Assembly: GCA_948470475.1 (NCBI GenBank)
Contig: OX419341.1
Span: forward strand, 16,494,475-16,558,474
DNA: 64,000 nucleotides
Source of the DNA: Galaxea fascicularis
Lineage: Eukaryota > Cnidaria > Anthozoa > Scleractinia > Euphylliidae
Direction of reading: 5' to 3'
Shown: positions 44,401-55,900 of the stretch, piece by piece
Layout: every line of letters starts with the position of its first letter
How positions within the stretch are numbered: position 1 is the stretch's first letter
Program-made: the position numbers and the translations under genes
The notes under the pieces: generated by a model
Database searches by the model: none
What the model saw: the letters and a program-made list of their open reading frames with translations, nothing else
What the model was told of the DNA's origin: nothing

Positions 44401-46102
44401 TTCAACTGAATGATTCGATTATTTGAAACGTGATCCTTATCTTTCAATCTCGTGGCGAAGGCATGTCAATCAAATTCATTCACGAAGCATTCACGTGAAT
44501 ATTGGAACCTTACGTCGCCGAGCGTTCATGCGTGAAGCGCGTTGACTGTAATGAGTTTAAGAAGGAAATTTAATGCCTGCCATTTTACAACATTGTTATT
44601 TTAAAGCACCTTTATTTCGTTACAGTTAGGCTTCAAAACCAAAATAATTTTCGGCTGTAAAAAAACTTAGAAACATATGTGGACTTGTCTTGGAAAGTTT
44701 TGTTGACGGAAGCCAAAATGCAGTTTGGTGTTCAGAAATGTAAAGTACGTGTAAAGCAAGATGTTTAGCGAAAAAAATTGTGTTAATTTAATGCATGTAA
44801 ACCTAACTTTTGAAAAATTCACGTTAATTTTGTGTGATGTAAATTTTCTTTTCATTGTCAATGTGCATTGCTTATCTCCTATAACAAGGTAATTATTAGG
44901 AGAAAATGTCACAATAGTTGACATTATTTTTCACTGTCACTGATACATGTATGTGTATGTTTAGCATATCATTTTTTTTGGTGAGACTTGATTTAAGATT
45001 GGAGGGAAGTGCCCATGTATCCTGGCTGTGTAGTTGTGCGAATAATATTTATGGCTCTGAGATTTGGCTTGGAATTTTTGGAAGTTAATTTTTGGTGCAG
45101 GGATTTTTGTAGGTTTTGATTTTTGCCTCCATTGATCATCCCCATCACTTGAAATCTGGAGTACCCCCTGGGCTTGTACTGTACCTACTACCTACAGGTA
45201 TTTTGGAGCCAAAATTGTCAAGTGGGAGGGAGTTGCGTTGTAACTTATTGAGGTAAATATCTTGCAACCTTAAAGTTGACAAGCCTAAAATTGACTGCAT
45301 CTCAAGCAATTGTGTCCTATTTTGCAGAGACTTAGACAGCAGGAAGAAGAACAGGAGAAGGAATACAACAGACTGCGACTGACACAAGCCAAGGCAGGCA
45401 TCCTGGCTGAGCGTAGCATTGAAAGAAAGCAGAAAGAGATTAACAGAGATCAGGCTGATGAGAACAGGAGGCTATCAGCTGAACAGAGAGCAAAGTAAGT
45501 TCAACTTCTCCCCACTGGATCAACTTGGTAAAGATGAATAGTAAAGGTTCTAAATTAAACCTGGTATGTTTCTCAAAACTCCTGAAAACATTATGGGCCC
45601 GAAAAGGTATTTTACTCGCACTTAGGCACTGGGCTGTCATTAAGGGCCACAGGCTGGGGATTTTCCCCTAAGGAAGTACAGTGTAGGCCCACAGTATAGT
45701 TCTGGGCCCAGTTGTTCGAAAGCCAATTAATTAAATCCAGAATTAGTGTAAACTTGGGTTTCAGTTTTTGACTTCCTTTGATGTAAAAGTTTTTAGAATG
45801 TCAGTGTTGAACAACGTTTGGGGATAGAGAAATAAAAGCCTTGTTGGTTTTTAATCTTGGATTAGTGTTATCCCGCTTGTGAACATCCGGGCCCTGATTG
45901 TACAAAATGCCATGCAGTGTGGGTTGTTTGCTCACATTCTGCACTGAAGACTAAAATTGCGCTTGGGAATGTGTGCCTCACAATACTGAAATAACACCTA
46001 ATTGTTGATTTTCCTTGCAGAATGGAATATTTTGACAAAGAGGTTTACACGAACATCCCCACAGCAGCCTATTTTATGCAGTTTAACACTACAAGCAGAT
46101 AA
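38480..46102 (+). CDS. RIBC2: RIB43A-like with coiled-coils protein 2 (complete, 6 exons, 379 aa)
   Basis: Exons: 38480-38596, 38888-38969, 41359-41641, 43301-43709, 45328-45494, 46021-46102, all with GT-AG borders and consistent phases, 1140 bp including TAA at 46100-46102. Length (379 aa) is the usual size for RIBC2. The N-terminus [20 protein letters not shown] is the RIB43A signature start, followed by long charged helices ([30 protein letters not shown]) expected to form coiled coil, and a C-terminal [16 protein letters not shown] segment. RIB43A proteins lie inside ciliary and flagellar doublet microtubules as microtubule inner proteins. There is no signal peptide or membrane segment. 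Start choice: first ATG of a 39-codon exon with the family-typical N-terminus. Introns 2 and 3 contain a THAP-type transposon remnant and an inverted copy of a repeat also found in HDAC11. Confidence 0.92.
39366..40690. mobile_element. THAP-type DNA transposon remnant with about 70-bp inverted termini
   Basis: CAATAGCACTTATGCGTGAT, GACGTCAAGATTTCTTTGGT and AGGCTTGGTGGTGATC (39370-39436) reappear inverted at 40620-40687. Inside, on the + strand, [10 protein letters not shown] (about 39492) begins a C2CH THAP zinc finger that changes frame and continues as [11 protein letters not shown] and then [12 protein letters not shown] (39640-39735). The transposase body is absent or unreadable. It lies in RIBC2 intron 2. 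Confidence 0.7.
39490..39842 (+). pseudogene. Frameshifted THAP zinc-finger domain
   Basis: The N-terminal half (CIVSGC then [10 protein letters not shown]) is in one frame and the C-terminal half ([25 protein letters not shown]) in another, followed by a basic linker ([19 protein letters not shown]). The C-x4-C and the C/H pair before the F-E-x-E-C block fit the THAP consensus. Confidence 0.65.
40920..41150. repeat. Dispersed repeat related to the 22300-22720 element
   Basis: Contains GAAGTCCTGAATTTTTTTCA and CAACTGCGAGGATCA-type sequence like 22640-22720, and an internal palindrome of AGGACTTCAAC / GTTGAAGTCCT. No tRNA head is present. It is in RIBC2 intron 2. Confidence 0.55.
42230..42930 (-). 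repeat. Dispersed 700-bp repeat (copy A), RIBC2 intron 3
   Basis: On the - strand it matches 56440-57135 over most of its length, including CACTTGAAGGGGACACCTTA and a short frame with [12 protein letters not shown]. No transposase is seen. Confidence 0.62.
45703..45896. mobile_element. MITE-like element, ggcccggttgttcgaa family (copy 3)
   Basis: Left GGGCCCAGTTGTTCGAA and right GTGAACATCCGGGCCC, with a decayed interior. It lies in the last RIBC2 intron, between exons 45328-45494 and 46021-46102. Confidence 0.65.
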
Positions 46103-46338
46103 AGCATCTTTGATAGACAATGTGGACTTTTTTTTAGCAATGAGCAAATTTTTTAGGGAAGCTTCCAGTTTGGGAACATTTCTGCAAGTTTTTGAGACCA
46201 TGGAAGGACTGTACATACTAGACAATCAATGTGATTATGGTGTAGATTCCCATGGCTTGTTTACAGTGGGATGTCCAATTATTTTAACAAATTTTATGAG
46301 GATGTTACTTGTATAAAACGCATCTGTCAGTGCCATTC

Positions 46339-46344
46339 ATTAAA
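46339..46344 (+). promoter_or_regulatory. Candidate polyadenylation signal (ATTAAA) of RIBC2
   Basis: ATTAAA lies 237 bases after the RIBC2 stop and is followed about 25 bases later by a GT-rich stretch (GGTGTGCTTTGTC). No canonical AATAAA lies nearer. Confidence 0.35.
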
Positions 46345-48214
46345 TTAGAAGACTGGTCAGCAAGGGTGTGCTTTGTCTTCAATTTCTAGTCTTTCAGCCT
46401 CACACATACAGCCCTAAATTTTGAGGCCTATACAGCGCTGTACATGCCGCACCGAGCATGAAAGTGTGAGTCGTACCTTGGAGAAGTTTTCATTTAAACA
46501 GTATTTTATTCACAGCATTTGCTCTAAGAGCACAAAGTACTCATCTAGAGAGCTATAATGTAATGCAGTTAAGATTAAATTTTTAATTGTCATGGATGGA
46601 TGAATTAAGAAACAAAAAAACAAAAACAACTGCGAAAAACGATTTGATTGAGAGATAAAAGACTGAACAGAATTAAAAAAGTTTACGTTGATCTGAAAGT
46701 CAATACTAGGAACTCCATTTTTCTCTTTGAGGAAGTCAGAAACTTTGAGAAGTTTGTGTGAAATTGTGTGTGACTTGGCAAATATCTGGGTATAAATAAT
46801 AGCATAAATCTGAATTATGTAACAAATGAACGACAAATCTCTTTGTTGAAGTCAAATGAAATCATCCATTTACCAGAATGATGCGCTTTTGGTTTCGTTT
46901 GGTAAAGCGGAGATGCAAAAAACACATCTAATCTTTCATTAGTTCATATTTTCTTCACCTTTGAGAGGTTAAATTTCGACCATGGATGATGGTCGTTTGA
47001 CAAAATTAACCTATATCCCATTGCTTCTGTCCCGTTTTTGTAAATTATTGAGTCCCACACCACTTTTGGCTATCAACTTAAACTGTGCTAACAATGTACC
47101 AAAGTTGGCATAAACTAAAGCCGCAAAGCATGAAAACAGACAATTGGGGACCCTCTGTTTTTATTGCATTTCTTTGATGTTTTTGACGTTGGCAACCACC
47201 TAGCAAAGTTTCAAATAAAATCTATTGTGTCTTCTATTTCTGGGGAATGACCTTGACAGACTTTATCTGAGCTTTATGAAGAGCTTTCTTCAAGAGATAT
47301 ACATGTAAGCCTTGTAAATGACGCACAGTGTACTGTAACTCTGAGTGACAATCCTAGCTGCCAGCAGTTTCCATGATTAGAAAGAGTGACTGAGTGACTG
47401 ATCATTCCCTCAGGAGAAGAATTAAGTTATTGGGCCATGCTAAGAAACAATCATTCTTAGATTTATCAACAGGGGCTTTATTTTGTCCAATGTTTTTTAT
47501 TTATGACAGACAACAGGCTTGCTCACATGAAAGTGCCTTGGAAATAAATTATCCATATATGGTAATGTTCTGAGTCCCAACTAATTAAAACAGGAGGGTT
47601 GTGGGTTCAAGTATTTTAATACTTAAAAGTCCCACTAGGACTGCAAACGTTTTCTGAGCAATATGACGCAAAATAAATTTTCAACTTATTTCAAATGGAT
47701 GTTTGAACAAAAAACAATAATTACATGCAAGAACATCACAGGATGGAACAGATAGTATGAAAAAATGCCCACAACTCTTCATCTGATACCCACAAGTTGC
47801 TGATTACTGTGATTTTTGTACAGCCTGAATACAGTTCTGTACCTTTTCAAACTGGATCAATCATCACAGGGATTTAACTCTAGATCTGTCAAGATTCTAA
47901 TATAAGTTACATGTACCGGTACATCAATATCCAGCAAAAACAATCTTTTGTCACATGGGTTGGCTGACAGATTAGGCAAGCTAGATTCTAACAAAACCCG
48001 TTTGCTAGTTGATGAAGTTGAATTAATTGCACATATACATACACAATAGCTGCTGGGGAATGCAAATAGCAACTATCATGTTTTTTTCAGTTGATTAGAA
48101 CTACTGTCTGTTTGCATAAAGATCTCCATTCAAACTATGCCTGTAACTGTTGTCCTAACAAATAACTCTAATAATAAGTATGTGCCACACAAGTGAATAG
48201 TACTTTTTGCGCAC

Positions 48215-48600
48215 TCTGATCAATAAACTTGGAAGTGATTAGCAAAGTACTATTCACCTCTGAGCAGCTGAAGATAAAATGGCTTCCTGTTCTACTTTAA
48301 TTTCTGAAGAGGAAAATAAATTATTTCAATAAACAAGGAGGCTATACTAAGAACACAAAAATAAAGTGTGGTTTAATGGTAAGTTACTCATCTTCTCAAT
48401 CTCAACTTTGAAGGCAAAAAATCAAAATGCAATGCCTTGTTTACAACTGTCAAGCACTATACTATAAATTGTAATTATTTCAATGTAAACAATGAAATAT
48501 CTAATGTTTGGCAGCATGATTTCAACAACAAGACACTAGTTATTCAGCTTATGTGGTATGTATTAAAACAATACTTATTCACCTCCACTTCAGTGAATAA
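48215..48600 (+). repeat. Decayed relative of the Crypton-type relic at 23745-24060
   Basis: AAAATGGCTTCCTGTTCTAC, TTTCTGAAGAGGAAAATAAA and AAGAACACAAAAATAAAGTG followed by GGTAAGTTACTCATC track the 23776 element. The frame is broken by a stop. Confidence 0.5.
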
Positions 48601-49626
48601 TTATTGTTAATTATTAACTTCTTTTTGGGTATGGCTGAATCCAGATAATCTTGGATATTAACAATTTAATAAGGGTTGTTTGACCTTTTCACAGAGTTTG
48701 CCCCAGCTATAAAATAATGAGCTAGAATGTTTTGTATGTTGTTTGTTTCTCATTCTTTCCTTTGTTTCCTCTTGGTCCTATAAAGAAATGAGGAGAAAAT
48801 CAAAACAATGTTATAAAAGTAAGAATGCAACCATAATCAAAACAGTGCTATGAGGTGAGCCTATTAATTAACAATGCTAGCTTACAGACATCCAACCCAC
48901 ATGGCTCCTCATTAACCTTAATAAGCCCTCAATGAACTCTAGATGCATCATTTATGACTTGAATTGGGAGACTTTGGTCAATTGTCTTGGCATTCCATCT
49001 TTGGTGACCATTTTGTTTATTCTCATAAAATAAATGTATGAATAAGCAAGTAGCAACATTGCAAGGGGAAATTACATACTGGTCACTGTTAGGGGTCAAA
49101 GGGTTAATCTAGATATCAGCTTTTTGAATTTGGTCCATATAATCAGGGCTGTCCACCCTCCCGGATAATCTGGGCGACACCAGATTTCAGACCATAACTC
49201 CCGGTCTCCAAATTAGAGTCTCAAATCTCCTGGATAATCGCCAAAGTTTGCCGTTCCTTGTGAGACCCGACTTTCACAACAAAATTTTTTTAAATATTTG
49301 ACTACTAATTTTTACTGTTAACATGGATAAATATTTATAAGAAAATAAACCATTCAGATGAAATGTTACAATGCTAATGATGACATCATCTACCACCCTT
49401 CCCTATCAATTCTCAATAATTATTTGAAGACTTGAGGGCTGACAGCCCTGTAAAATAGTCACAATCATCCAGAATTTCACAATTAATACAGGTGTCTCAG
49501 AAACTAACAGTTTCAAAGCACTGCACAATGAATCCACATAATAAACATAACTTGCTTCATGCCAAGTGATCAAACTAAAGGAAGTGCTGCTCAAGCTAGA
49601 CGTGATTGTGATAATAAAAAACTTAC

Positions 49627-49904
49627 CAGATTCTGAATAATTACAGCTAATGAGACCTTGGTGCTGCAGGTTAAGTATGGAGTCTGCAATAATCCTAGCC
49701 GTCCTTCTCTGAAAAGATTGTTTGTAAAAAGTATTTTAATATGTATTTAATATGTGAGTGGCTATAGAATCTGATGAACACAATACTGAGCTTTATGAAA
49801 ACCATTACACTGTGTACCTGGTATCCACCTGACGTTAACATGAATACTGGAATTCCTCTCTTCCGAGCCTCTTCAAACACAATCTGATCTCTCTCAATGA
49901 TCCC
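49627..49904 (-). CDS. HDAC11: HDAC11 exons with the catalytic Tyr (49818-49904, 49627-49708)
   Basis: The first exon encodes GIIERDQIVFEEARKRGIPV and FMLTSGGYQ, containing the transition-state Tyr. The second encodes RRTARIIADSILNLQHQGLI and SCNYSES, and ends at GTAAGT. Without splicing there, the frame would stay open to about 49406 and add about 70 unrelated residues. A short final exon further left is likely but was not identified. Confidence 0.85.
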
Positions 49905-52900
49905 CTAACATTAAGAAAATGGTTTGTAATCCACAGTAATAGAATACCTATGGCTCTAACAGTTGCTTATGTACAGTGTTAAGCACAAACAAACAAGGAG
50001 GTGGAAGACAATAATAGGGAGGGAATTTAGGGACAACGAAGGAAAGGTAGAGAAAACAGGAAAATGAGAAGAAGGAAGGGGGCTAGAAGGAATGATGAGC
50101 AAAAGGTGAAAGAGGGAAGATGAGGAGAAAAAAAGTGAAAATGGGAGGGCAAGATTAGGAGAGAGAAGGAGAGGGGCCAACAAAACAAACAAACCAGTAG
50201 GGGGAGGGGAAGGAATGAAGGAAGGTTTGCAGGAGAGAGGAGTGGGATAACGGACTGAATGGAAGGTACAGAGGAGAAAAAGAGGAAGAAGGAGAGGGGT
50301 AGAAGGGACAAGGGGAGGGAAGGGGAAAAAGGACGGTGCAGTTGCTAGATATCAAGGGGGAGAGGAAGAACACAATGTTAAAGGAGATGGGTTGAAAGAA
50401 CATAGAGTGAGAGAGGGAGGAGGGCAAAGAGATGGAGAGCTGCATGGATGCCGTGTTTGTTGAAAAACAAACTGATGTGACAAAGCGTTTCACTTTTTGT
50501 TTTGTAGGTATCCTGCTGAACAGTAATCGATCACAGAATTACTTTGAGATAGCAGGCATATTTAATTTTAGTTTTACACTGCAAAAGGCAACCACCACAA
50601 GCCCAAAAAAAATAAATAAACAAACAAAAAGGGCCGTTGTAAATGACTTGGATGATAGCATCACTTTTGAACTTCATCAACAAGTTTGATCCTAAATCGT
50701 GATAAAAACGCAGCATACATCTCTGTTGAAAAACAAGTGCCATTCAGTGGGTAGAATAACAGCCTTGTTTACATTGGTTGCATGTTTCACAGAACTACCT
50801 TGACCAAGACCTGGGTCGCATTGACAACGACTAATGGTGCCCCTGCCAGCACTATTTCGGTACACAAGGCTCTGCTGAATTGCAGACTGGATGTCACAGC
50901 AACCCAGGTAACGACATTACTTTCTTTACTTATTATAATTTTTTTCGAATCGATTGCCAATTCTGACATCATCCAAGCCCTCTCTGAGCCCAAAAAACAT
51001 TAGTGGAATATAGAGGGAGATAAAAGAATAATATCCTCGGGTTCCTTTCTGTGTCTTTTGAAAGCGTGCACAGTTTCGTGTGTCCTTTCTCATCAAAGTG
51101 GCCACTAACAATCTCCTTTAATTTTATACATTTCAGGTACAATTCCAAGAGGGTGGGACTCTCTGGCCACAGGCAAACTCTACAAAGTGCTAAAGGATCG
51201 TAAAAACCCTTTCATGAAAGACCTTGTGAGATCCTCGTACAAAGACTGCTACGAAGAAGAAGTTCGGAAGGCAGTTGGTAATGATGTTTTCGGTACCCAA
51301 GAGCTGGACGATTACGGCAGTGAAAATGTGGTGCGAATAAACCTGGTTAATCAGAAATTTCACATGTCTCTACTGAGTGCAATCGAACGTCGGACTGTGG
51401 TTAAGCTAAAATTGGCTTTGCGACCAACAAGACAACATCTCAAGCATCCACCAGCCAGCTTTCATGTGACGAAGAAAAGATTCTTTCCAACAATCTTACC
51501 ATCCTCGTTAACGATATAGCGATTGCTATGGGGAAGCTTGACTATGGTACTTACAGGGGAAAGATCTATAAGAGAGATGCCAGGTCCATGTTCACTTTTT
51601 TATACAAGTGTGAGGCAAAGGTTTTTGTGAACACCCTGGCCATCAACAAACGCTTTAAGTCGAGGATGCTTCCGCAGATGAAGAGAGTCATTGAACTGTC
51701 ATTGGATCCTTCCTGTGAGCTGTTTCGGCCATTGACTGTCGATTACGATTTCATAGAAGTGAGCAAAGGTGTTTGCTGGTCACTGAAGAAAGGGGAATTC
51801 ATGGAGGATGCCATTGAAGAACACCAAATTGGTAAAAAGTCACCAAGAGCATTCTGCCCGTATGAGTAAAACCAAGTGCCAGATGCAAAATACTTTCGTG
51901 AGATTTTGGAGAACAGCCTCAGTCCAGACGACGTATGTAGATTCTGCAAAGACTTCGTCAAGCTGCTCAACTACAATGGGAAAAAGTACAACGACAAGGT
52001 GCGCTGCCTGGTCTGAGACGTGAACAGCGGTAAGACGAGCTTATTTTTCCCGATCCTCAGCCTAGTACATCACGGAAATGTAGCCACGGTTACCAAACAA
52101 CGTGCCTTTAACAAATCAATGATTACACCGTTCACGGTCAACCCTTGACATCGATCACTGGAAAACATTGACGCAGGGTGGTTATTCCGTGCACTACGTG
52201 AAATATCAGAGGGCGAAGTCCTTCATAAATCGTTGTCTCAAGTTGATAACGAGTCAGAGAAGGCTCAACTTTGGACCGTCCGATCAACCGGCGATGGACA
52301 GAAGACTGAGAACATACCAGTTCAAGAGTTTGGCAAACCTGAGAAAGAGTGCGTCCACCTGGTTGAAAAAGCACCCCATGGATTGTCTGATCTGGGCCAC
52401 AGGAAACGCCAAGAAGGCACACCACCATGCGCCCAACGAAGAAGAAACAGAAACGAAAAAGGAAAAGGTGCGATTGTTTTACGAAGACAGCATCTTGCAG
52501 CAGAGCAAGAAAGAAGCACTACAAGCGCTGTCACTGGATGACGAGATGGACAAAAACACAGAGCCAGCTGCCGTAGAAGGCCAACACTCTCAAGACGCCA
52601 CAGAAATTTCCGACAGCCAATCAGATGCCAGTCAGGCGGGCGACATCATGCTCTCTTTGGAGGAATGCCTCAGAGGGCTGCAACTGGAGACCCTTCGTCA
52701 CAAGCAAGTGATACACATGATTCAGGCAGAGAGGACCAAGAGGAGCAGAGCAGAGAAGTTGAGAAGGAAACAGCACAAATGGCGCAAAATCCTGCTAAAG
52801 AACAGGGGTGTCTCGACCCAGAACACGGAACTTGTCTCTTCAGATCCCGAAGAACCGATCCCCAGTCCAGTTGTGAGGGACCTTGAGCACCATCAACAGG

Positions 52901-55900
52901 CACAGAAGGCAGCCCAAGAACAGGCACGTTGAGAAGCTGCTAGCAAAGCATTTGAGGGCGCTTGGCTCCGGGCCACGGAAAAGGAGCTCAAGGAGTGCTG
53001 TGACTGATACCAAGCGAGCAATGACCGTGCGATTCGCGCCGACATGAAGACCTGCATGCAAGCGCTGTCGGAAAAAGTGAAAGATCACCACATGTCGGCA
53101 CCTATGATACTGCTGAAGTCTGGGCCAAATGGAAGCCCAGCACAGCACTGGGTCTGTTGAGCATGCAACAGCATCACCCGGTCACGAGTGTTTCAGAGAG
53201 GCTGCCGGCACTCAAAGTTCAAGGTACACAAAGTTCTGGAGGAGGAAATGCCGCCGATGAGGGCGACAACAGAATTTTCATCACACCCATCCCGAGTACT
53301 CGTGCTCCACCAATGCATCAGAAAGGTGACTGAGAAATCTCTGATGAACTGCTCCAGGCAAGCTGCACCACGAAAAGGAAGAGAACCTCCGGCAGTCAGT
53401 GCACAAGCAAGGCGCCCAGGAACACTATTACGAATTATTTTTCGAGCGAAAGTCAATAGTAGATGTAAGCAAAATGAAAAACAAAGCACGTTTTTTTCAA
53501 GTCGAATGTTATCGCGGTATGTAGATTTATCCATGCAATCTAGTCAAACATTAAATGAACTTTGTGCTTAGTTACACATGTGGAGTTCTACCTTCTCAAA
53601 CTATTTCCCTTGGTCCGGTATAGTCCTTTTAGGGGCCGACCTGCCTGTTTGAAAACTGAAATCTAGATGTCTCAAAATTGCAGTTCATTGCCCAAGACTG
53701 TGCTTATCAATGCCTTTCTTTAGAAATTTGTCCTCATCCACCATAAATTGCAACACTGAGGAACTGAATCCTCATTTTGTTTGGGTACCATGAATAAAAT
53801 TGTGAGTCGTTAACCTCTGAAATGGCTTGGTTCATATTGCAAACTTTAGTTGAATGCAAAAGCACGTTAAGCCTTCCGTGTAGCAGATATATCCTCCACA
53901 AAAAGAAACATGTTGCGGTGTTTAGAAAAGTGTTCAGTTCAGGTGCATGGCCCCGATGAAAATTTGAGTCCCGCCCTTTTCTTTAGAGAGTCCGCTGTTC
54001 TGCGGTCTTGAAATGTGTACTTGGAATCTCTCAAAATTGTGGCCCATTGTCCAAAACTGTGCTTGTCAATCCCTTCCTTTAGAAACTCTTCCTTGTATGC
54101 TGTAAATTTCAACACCCAGTGCTGACTTCTTTGGATTTGCAATTGGCTTGATGATGGGGTAATTCTCTCAGGGGGCACGCAATGTGCAATGTGAAATCCG
54201 TACTTGCCAGCAGTGTTGAACTTTTTTGGTCAATGAATCCCCCGTTCTCTTTGGCTGTTCTAACCATGTCGACTGTCAAGGACTGATAAGTCATACAGCG
54301 AGACCCCTTCACCTTGATGAACAAATACACTGCCACAAATTTTGTGGCGAATGTCACAAAGTCCAAGGGGTTGACTTGGCCCTGACCTGCCTTGCAGGTC
54401 TTCACGGTGTTTTCATAATGAGGCAAATGAAACATTACCACTTCTAACAGTTCTTCCATGGTTGCCCAGTGGCTCCTAGCATCCAGAGTTTCGATGTCTA
54501 GATCTTGTGTCCATTGCAATCTCATCACATTTGCCACTGTCTTGCAAACTCTTTTGAGGCACAATTCTGTTGATGACAAGTTTCGAAGAACTGTGTCTGA
54601 GGCGCCATTTATTTTTCTGAAGTTGATTATTTCAGAGATGGCATTTGTCTTGCAAGTGATCGATAAACTTGAACAACAGACTGTGAGAACACAGGCTAGA
54701 GTCCAGCACTTCAAAACTCAATTCCTCCTCCTCCAAGTGAAGCCGTTTGGGTTTTGGTGATGAGCCATTGATTTTTGACCAGTCAACCTTGCCTTTCTTT
54801 CACAAAGGCGACGGAAACAAAAAAAATTGTTGCATTCTGCAACTTGTCCCAACTTGCTCCTGCTTGCTCAGGCATGGCATGCCTCTGATCTTTGTCAATG
54901 TTTGTTATTCTCGATTAAACTATGTCTTGCAAATCCAAGGTGACATATGGTATTGGTGCGATTCTGCTCAAACTTGTCTGGACAAGTCAATAAGTGCCTT
55001 GAAATGTCATTTAAAATCAGCTTTTGACTCTGTTTCGAGTTGTTTCGAGCTTAAAAATCTACACCAAACGTTTTGCCAATTGGAACTTTAGCGATAAACA
55101 TAGATGGCAAGAATAGAAGAATGTTTCGGGTGAACAACATGCACAAGGGGACAGTCTTTTTCTAAATAGGAACCATTTTGCACAAATATAATGGGAACTG
55201 ATGGTTAGGAACAAACTGTTCCACATGCCAATAAAAAGGAACATTTCATTGAAAACAGAACCATTAATGGGAACAATTGTTCCTCAGCAAGTGAATGAAA
55301 AGGAACCAATTTTTAAAGCAGGAACGATGAAAGAAAGGAAGAAATTAATGTTCCTTTACAAGAAAAAAGAATGCAAGTATTTGGGAACTTAAGTTCCTCA
55401 TGCCAGCATAAAGGAACAGCTATTCCAAAAGGGAATGCATTAATAGGAACAATTGTTCCTCAACTGCACAAAAAGGACCAAACGGATAAAAGGGGAACAA
55501 TACCATTGGGAACACTTATTCCTAAGCCACTCATTTAAGGAACAAAACATTCCTTTCAATGTGAAACATTCTGAACAAAAGGTTCCTTTTAGCTCTAAGT
55601 GAACAATTTGTTCCCATTTTGCACAACAGTTTGTTCCTTTTGATGCTAAAAGGACAACTCAAAGTAGGAACAATTGTCCATGATGGCAACAGTGCTAAAA
55701 AACAAAATGAAATAAGAATGCCACTTAAGGGATTATGAAAGCATACTAAAGCATCTTATGAATCTCCACGCGGAATACATACCACAGCCAAAATTTGATT
55801 GATAAAATCAACCTACATGTAGAGCATGTTCAAATGTGGCAGTAAAAATTTTGGCAAATGTATAGGAGGATAAGCAGTAGGGAGACATGTAAGTGAAGGA

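Larger units (their letters stand above)
46103..49626. other. Region between the convergent RIBC2 and HDAC11 ends
   Basis: This should hold the RIBC2 3' UTR and the undetected final HDAC11 exon and 3' UTR. Apart from a degenerate Crypton-like relic at about 48215-48600 I recognise nothing coding. Confidence 0.5.

Noticed and set aside
50027..50493. Ser/Pro/Leu-rich frames on the - strand
   Set aside because: Low-complexity translation of the polypurine tract; open in three frames.
53188..53571. Open frame downstream of the helicase-like ORFs
   Set aside because: Composition drifts to low complexity and no motif continues from the preceding ORF; probably debris of the same element.
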